Source: an uncultured Acidobacteriota bacterium (GTDB lineage: Bacteria > Acidobacteriota > Vicinamibacteria > Vicinamibacterales > SCN-69-37). Taken from it: DNA of 9,529 nucleotides. The stretch lies in the NCBI GenBank assembly GCA_937880585.1, contig CALFMR010000470.1, positions 1 through 9,529 of the forward strand, given 5' to 3'. A model generated the notes under the pieces. That model was not told the origin of the DNA, ran no database searches, and saw only the letters and a list, made by a program, of their open reading frames with translations. Made by a program: the position numbers and the translations under genes. This document shows positions 6,379 to 9,529 of the stretch, piece after piece. How positions within the stretch are numbered: the stretch's first letter is position 1; each line of letters begins with the position of its first letter.

Positions 6379-6388
6379 CGCGTCGAGG

Positions 6389-6414
6389 TGTCACAACCGT
6401 GCAGTTCGCGCGTC
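6389..6414 (+). promoter_or_regulatory. ECF41-type promoter of the sigma factor gene (autoregulatory)
   Basis: TGTCACA at 6389-6395, a 15-bp spacer, then CGTC at 6411-6414, continuing TTCG. This matches the -35 TGTCACA and -10 CGTC reported for ECF41 sigma factors. An element of identical spacing and the same CGTCTTCG end precedes the AhpD-like gene at 7490. Transcription should start close to 6420, so the ATG at 6423 would have almost no leader. Confidence 0.85.
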
Positions 6415-6422
6415 TTCGCGGT

Positions 6423-7322
6423 ATGAAGAATGGTGTCGTGACGCGCGAGGCGCCTTCCACCACCGCGGAGTTCGAGCGATTGCGGGGCCGGCTGTTCGGG
6501 CTCGCCTACCGCATGCTCGGCTCGCGCGCCGAGGCCGAGGATGTCGTCCAGGATGCCTACGTCCGGTGGCACCAGGCCGATCGCGATGCCGTGGAGAACG
6601 CCGAGGCGTGGCTCGTCACGACGGCGACGCGCCTGGCGATCGACCGTCTTCGCGCGTCCGCGCGTGAACGCGAGGCCTACACCGGACCGTGGCTACCCGA
6701 GCCGCTGTTCGGCGGCGAAGCGCCCGACCCGAGTCGACATCTCGAGATGGCCTCGGATCTCTCGATGGCCTTCCTCGTCCTTCTCGAGCGACTCGCACCG
6801 GACGAGCGCGCCGCGTTCCTCCTCCATGACGTCTTCGACTGCGGATACGGCGTCGTCGCGCGGGCGCTCGGCAAGAGCGAGGCGGCGTGCCGGCAGACGG
6901 TCCATCGCGCGCGCACGCGCGTTCGAAGCGAACGGCGGCGCTTCGAGGTGAGCGAGGGCGCGAAGCGGCGTCTACTCGATGCCTTCGCGGCCGCGGTCGA
7001 CTCGCAGGACGAGCAGACACTGCAGTCACTCTTCGCACCCGACGCCACATGGACGGCCGATGGCGGCGGGCGCGTCCCCGCTTCTCCGCGTGCCATCGTC
7101 GGCGGCGACCGGATCGCGCGGTTCGTCCTCGGCCTGCGCCGGGGCGTGTACAGCGCCGGCGTCAGCCTGCGTCCGGCGACGATCAATGGCGAATCGGCGC
7201 TCACGATCGTCGTCGACGGTCAGCTCGTCGCGACGCTCTCAATCGCCACCGACGGCGACCGGATCCTGCACGTCTACGCGGTCATCAACCCGGAGAAGCT
7301 TGGGACCGAATCAAAAAGCTGA
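6423..7322 (+). CDS. ECF41-group RNA polymerase sigma factor with fused SnoaL-like domain
   Basis: Alternative sigma factor, 299 residues. Region 2 (about 17-80) contains RGRLFGLAYRMLGSRAEAED and VQDAYVRWHQ; region 4 (about 115-170) contains LERLAPDERAAFLLHDVF and a helix-turn-helix ending CRQTVHRARTRVR. The C-terminal part (about 178-293) is SnoaL-like. All three hallmarks of group ECF41 are present: WLPEP at 90-94 between the sigma regions, DGGGR at 213-217, and NPEKL at 289-293 (usually NPDKL). In this group the fused domain controls activity, replacing an anti-sigma factor, and targets are typically a neighbouring carboxymuconolactone decarboxylase, oxidoreductase or epimerase; the next gene fits. 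ATG 6423 is chosen because the upstream in-frame extension to TTG 6273 runs through a REP-like repeat and the promoter. GTG 6438 is an alternative. The last residues (TESKS) are encoded by an intergenic repeat that overlaps the stop. Confidence 0.95.
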   Translation: MKNGVVTREAPSTTAEFERLRGRLFGLAYRMLGSRAEAEDVVQDAYVRWHQADRDAVENAEAWLVTTATRLAIDRLRASAREREAYTGPWLPEPLFGGEAPDPSRHLEMASDLSMAFLVLLERLAPDERAAFLLHDVFDCGYGVVARALGKSEAACRQTVHRARTRVRSERRRFEVSEGAKRRLLDAFAAAVDSQDEQTLQSLFAPDATWTADGGGRVPASPRAIVGGDRIARFVLGLRRGVYSAGVSLRPATINGESALTIVVDGQLVATLSIATDGDRILHVYAVINPEKLGTESKS

Positions 7323-7403
7323 CGCCGCGAGGCCCCGAAGCGCGTAGCGCTGGGGGGGCCCCAGCGCACTGCAAAGAAGATGGCTCGCGAGCGGAGCGAG
7401 GGC
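7310..7403 (-). repeat. Inverted third copy of the GC-hairpin repeat
   Basis: Read on the minus strand this repeats the 4231-4389 element: GCTCGCGAG, CCATCTTCTTTGCAGT, a hairpin, then CTACGCGCTTCG and a final T-run. Its stem is GCGCTGGGG (7347-7355) with CCCCAGCGC (7359-7367), as in unit 1 at 4249, but with a 3-nt loop. It overlaps the last codons and the stop of the ECF41 gene. Confidence 0.8.
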
Positions 7404-7489
7404 GCTGAGCGGGCGATCGGGGATGGGCTTGCCGGCCGGAGCCTTGGCGGAGGCCGGCCCGCGAGCGAGTTAAGAAGGTGACTCCCTCC
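7404..7489. repeat. GC-rich palindromic segment between the ECF41 gene and its target promoter
   Basis: GCCGGCC (7431-7437) pairs with GGCCGGC (7452-7458), enclosing a smaller GCC-TT-GGC hairpin. The surrounding words (GGAGCCTTGGCGGAGG) look like another dispersed repeat, but no second copy occurs in this window. No T-run follows it, and no gene is visible. Confidence 0.4.
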
Positions 7490-7515
7490 TGTCACACCAC
7501 ACCGCCTCGCTCGTC
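7490..7515 (+). promoter_or_regulatory. ECF41-type promoter of the AhpD-like gene
   Basis: TGTCACA at 7490-7496, a 15-bp spacer, and CGTC at 7512-7515 continuing TTCG. Spacing and flanks equal those of the element at 6389. Transcription from here would give a leader of about 45 nt that carries the AAGGAGG ribosome binding site at 7556-7562. This makes the downstream gene the likely target of the neighbouring ECF41 sigma factor. Confidence 0.88.
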
Positions 7516-7566
7516 TTCGGTGCAGAGCGCCTCGCACGCATCGCGAGCGCGCTTCAAGGAGGCCCG

Positions 7567-8043
7567 ATGACATCCCGTCTGTCCACGACCAATTACATCA
7601 ACGCGCCGCTCGGACGCGCGATTCTCAACCTCGAGCGCGAGGTCGAAGCGAGTGGGCTCGAGCGATCGCTGCTCGTGCTCGTCAAGATCCGCGCGTCGCA
7701 GATCAACGGCTGCGCGTTCTGCCTCGACATGCACACGATCGACGCGCGCGCGCTCGGCGAGACCGAGCAGCGCATCTACGCACTCAACGCGTGGCACGAA
7801 GCGCCGTTCTTCACCGATCGCGAACGCGCCGCGCTCGCCTGGACCGAAGCCGTCACGCGCGTCGCCGACACGCACGTGCCCGACGACGTCTACCATCAGG
7901 TCCGGGCGCTGTTCAGCGAGGAGGAGATCGTCGCACTGACCTTCGCCGTCTCCACGATCAATGTCTGGAATCGCCTGTCGATTTCGTTCCGTGTCCCGGC
8001 GGGCACGTATCGGCGGCCGCAAGAGCCGGCAGGGGTGGCGTGA
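7567..8043 (+). CDS. Carboxymuconolactone decarboxylase/AhpD-like family protein
   Basis: Small, probably cytoplasmic redox protein of the carboxymuconolactone decarboxylase superfamily, 158 residues. The AhpD-type active site CAFCLDMH has Cys49, Cys52 and His56 (CxxCxxxH), preceded by LVKIRASQINGC. The segment FFTDRERAALAWTEAVTRV and the C-terminal FAVSTINVWNRLSISFRVP are typical of the AhpD-like branch that is often annotated as alkylhydroperoxidase; AhpD itself reduces peroxiredoxin AhpC. The true substrate here is unknown. ATG 7567 has a strong AAGGAGG ribosome binding site 4 nt upstream. The ECF41-type promoter 51 bp before the start and the sigma gene just upstream make it the direct target of that sigma factor, the commonest ECF41 arrangement. 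Confidence 0.93.
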   Translation: MTSRLSTTNYINAPLGRAILNLEREVEASGLERSLLVLVKIRASQINGCAFCLDMHTIDARALGETEQRIYALNAWHEAPFFTDRERAALAWTEAVTRVADTHVPDDVYHQVRALFSEEEIVALTFAVSTINVWNRLSISFRVPAGTYRRPQEPAGVA

Positions 8044-8177
8044 AGGCTGGACGTTAGCCGCCGGTTCCAGGTTTGCGGAGGTTCCAAGTTCCGCGCGCTC
8101 AGGTTCCAGGTTCCGGCACGCGATCCCGCCCCACCTTCATGCCTTCGCGTCTTCGCGTGAGGCCGCACCCGGAACCA
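8044..8177. repeat. Mosaic of short intergenic repeats
   Basis: No gene is visible. GGTTCCAGGTT-like words recur at 8063-8073, 8089-8099 (imperfect) and 8102-8116. CCTTCGCGTCTTCGCGTGAGG (from 8142) is a tandem TCTTCGCG-type motif. The stretch leads straight into copy C of the CTTCTGGC repeat at 8178. Together they separate the ECF41 unit from the next gene. Confidence 0.5.
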
Positions 8178-8209
8178 CTTCTGGCTCCTGGCTTCGAACT
8201 TCACACTTC
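8178..8209 (+). repeat. Short intergenic repeat CTTCTGGCTCCTGGC, copy C
   Basis: Third copy of the 32-bp repeat at 1698-1729 and 4404-4435, with 27 of 32 positions equal to copy B. It has the same orientation and ends 61 bp before the GTG start at 8271. Confidence 0.7.
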
Positions 8210-8240
8210 GCGCGAGTGAGTGAGGCGCGCCGATCGCCTG

Positions 8241-8249
8241 TGCTACGCT
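8241..8249 (+). promoter_or_regulatory. Candidate extended -10 promoter (TGCTACGCT)
   Basis: TGC followed by TACGCT resembles an extended -10 element, and it ends 21 bp before the chosen GTG start. The following GCCGCC is also seen after the TACAAT at 2346-2351. No convincing -35 box is present. If real, the membrane protein and aldo/keto reductase are transcribed separately from the ECF41 unit. Confidence 0.4.
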
Positions 8250-8270
8250 GCCGCCGATGTCGGAGGCCGC

Positions 8271-8873
8271 GTGACCACCGTGATCGTCCTGGCCGTCGTC
8301 GCGGCGGCGGTCGCCGTTGGGCTCGTCGCGGCCGCGCGCCGGCGGAAGGCGCTCGCCGAGCAGGCTGACGATGAGCTGGGCGCGCTCGTCGCGCGGCTGA
8401 GCGCGACGCGGCACGGCGACGACCCGCCCGCGTACCGCGGGACCGTTGGCACCCGCGCCTGTCTGCTCGAAGAGCTCGAGAGCGAGAGCCGCAAACTGCC
8501 GCTGTATCTCGTGCACATCCGGCTCGCGTGCCGCTCACCGCTCGAGTTCGAACTGCAGCACCAGCCGTCCGAGATGGAAGCGCGCGTGCTCGGCGACGTC
8601 GAGCTGGGCGATCCGGACTTCGACGCGCACTTCCTCATTCGTACGACGGACACCGACGCTGCCAGGCGCGCGCTCGCACCCGAGGTGCGCGCCGCGCTCG
8701 TCGAGTGGCGGCGCCGCGGCTGGCTGGAACGGTTGTGGATCGTCGGTGGCGAAGTCAATCTGCAAGGTCGCGCCAACTTCAGGCAGCGCGACGCCATCCG
8801 GCAGATCGACACGTATCTCCGCACCGTCACCGCACTCGCCGATCGCCTCGATGACGTAGGATCGACGTCATGA
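8271..8873 (+). CDS. Membrane-anchored protein of unknown function
   Basis: I do not recognise this 200-residue protein. Residues about 4-22 (VIVLAVVAAAVAVGLVAAA) form one membrane helix, followed by RRRK, so the rest is probably cytoplasmic by the positive-inside rule. The soluble part is a mixed domain with YRGTVGTRACLLEE, the strand PLYLVHIRLAC, EARVLGDVELGDPDFDAHFLIRTTD and, near the end, WIVGGEVNLQGRANF. The DPDFDAHFLIRTTD segment is the most likely conserved core. GTG 8271 is chosen because GGAGG (8262-8266) lies 4 nt upstream and it puts the membrane helix at the N-terminus; the frame is open from GTG 8220, but that start would place the candidate promoter inside the gene. Its stop overlaps the aldo/keto reductase start (ATGA), so the two are probably translationally coupled. 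Confidence 0.75.
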   Translation: MTTVIVLAVVAAAVAVGLVAAARRRKALAEQADDELGALVARLSATRHGDDPPAYRGTVGTRACLLEELESESRKLPLYLVHIRLACRSPLEFELQHQPSEMEARVLGDVELGDPDFDAHFLIRTTDTDAARRALAPEVRAALVEWRRRGWLERLWIVGGEVNLQGRANFRQRDAIRQIDTYLRTVTALADRLDDVGSTS

Positions 8874-9529
8874 CGCGACGGCCGCTCGGACGCACGGGAT
8901 TGTCGGTGTCGCCGATGATCCTTGGCGGAAACGTTTTCCTCTGGACCGCGGACAAACCCACGTCGTTCGCCGTGCTCGATCGCTTCGCCGATGCTGGTTT
9001 CGAGACGATCGACACGGCCGACGTCTACAGTCGATGGGTAACAGGCCATGAGGGCGGCGAATCCGAGTCGGTCATCGGCGAGTGGATGGCGACTCGTCAT
9101 CGCCGCAACCGGACCATCGTCATCACGAAGGTCGGATCCGAGATGGGTCCGGGCAAGAAGGGACTGTCCGCCGCTTACATCGCCGAGGCCGTGGAGGCGT
9201 CGCTCCGGCGGCTTCGCACGGACTACATCGACGTCTATCTCTCGCACTGGCCAGACGCGTCCGTGCCGTACGAGGAGACGCTCGGTGCGTACGCACGGCT
9301 CATCGACGCCGGCAAAGTCCGTGCGATTGGTGCGTCGAACCTCGACGCGTCCCACCTTCGCGCGTCGCTCGACGCCGCAGCCGCGCACAGCCTGCCGCGC
9401 TATGACGTGCTGCAGACGGAATACAACCTGTACGCGCGCGAGGCATTCGAAGGTGCGCTTCGTGATCTCACGACCGCCGAAGACATCGGCGTCGTGTGCT
9501 ACTTCGGACTGGCGCGCGGGTTTCTGAGC
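8870..9529 (+). CDS. Aldo/keto reductase (partial, C-terminus beyond window)
   Basis: NAD(P)H-dependent oxidoreductase of the aldo/keto reductase superfamily, a TIM barrel that reduces aldehydes or ketones. The first 220 residues are present. MTRRPLGRTGLSVSPMILGG is the usual first strand. The catalytic tetrad is complete: Asp48 and Tyr53 in DTADVY, Lys87 in VITKVG, His126 in YLSHWPD. GKVRAIGASN and QTEYNLY follow as expected, and the visible end reads YFGLARGFLS, close to the YFSLASGFLTGKY segment of YajO-like and other group members. Family length is about 310-330 residues, so roughly a third is missing. ATG 8870 overlaps the previous stop by 4 bp (ATGA), implying translational coupling. 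The substrate is not predictable; oxidoreductases are frequent ECF41 neighbours, but no ECF41-type promoter precedes this pair. Confidence 0.95.
   Translation, partial: MTRRPLGRTGLSVSPMILGGNVFLWTADKPTSFAVLDRFADAGFETIDTADVYSRWVTGHEGGESESVIGEWMATRHRRNRTIVITKVGSEMGPGKKGLSAAYIAEAVEASLRRLRTDYIDVYLSHWPDASVPYEETLGAYARLIDAGKVRAIGASNLDASHLRASLDAAAAHSLPRYDVLQTEYNLYAREAFEGALRDLTTAEDIGVVCYFGLARGFLS

Noticed and set aside
6273..6422. Extended N-terminus of the ECF41 protein from TTG 6273
   Set aside because: The extension overlaps the PLD-like stop, the REP-like pair and the ECF41 promoter, and resembles no sigma factor N-terminus.
4661..6463. 600-residue open frame on the minus strand
   Set aside because: It lies antisense to the PLD-like gene, is very rich in Arg, shows no domain, and is the usual shadow of a GC-rich gene.
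8243..9388. 381-residue minus-strand open frame
   Set aside because: It is antisense to the membrane protein and aldo/keto reductase genes, whose sense frames have clear motifs; composition is Arg/Ser-rich without any recognisable domain.

Overview
This 9.5 kb window is GC-rich bacterial chromosome. The best taxonomic clue is the partial gene at the left edge, a PadR regulator of the short single-winged-helix kind that is very common in Acidobacteriota. Proline-rich lipoproteins, many intergenic repeats and an ECF41 sigma factor fit an acidobacterium (perhaps Vicinamibacteria-like), but this is inference. Apart from the PadR gene, every gene reads on the + strand.

Layout. (1) 1-359, minus: PadR regulator cut by the window edge; a 19-bp inverted repeat (18 matches) covers its start codon. 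(2) 650-1591: predicted lipoprotein with a cysteine-containing beta domain, an eight-proline linker and an unrecognised C-terminal domain. (3) 1757-2332: elongation factor P paralogue with the PTARGG loop seen in EfpL/YeiP. (4) 2382-3176 and 3219-4199: exported SGNH hydrolase and a DUF72 protein, probably one operon. (5) 4200-4450: tandem 75/84-bp repeat with covarying hairpins, then a second type of repeat. (6) 4451-6283: 610-residue protein with two phospholipase-D-like half sites that lack the usual Asp. (7) 6288-6378: two inverted REP-like hairpins. (8) 6423-7322: ECF41 sigma factor with fused SnoaL-like domain. (9) 7567-8043: carboxymuconolactone decarboxylase/AhpD-like protein. (10) 8044-8270: mosaic of short repeats. 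(11) 8271-8873 and 8870-9529: membrane-anchored protein of unknown function overlapping by 4 bp an aldo/keto reductase that runs off the right edge.

The clearest functional unit is the ECF41 module. The same bipartite sequence, TGTCACA-N15-CGTCTTCG, lies just upstream of the sigma gene and of the AhpD-like gene and nowhere else I could see. It matches the published ECF41 promoter type, so the sigma factor probably drives itself and the redox enzyme, with its fused C-terminal domain replacing an anti-sigma factor. The second theme is the dense, structured intergenic DNA: at least three repeat families, two with compensatory stem changes between copies, and one whose three copies all lie in the same orientation shortly upstream of a gene start.

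I saw no rRNA, tRNA, CRISPR array, integrase, transposase or obvious defence system.
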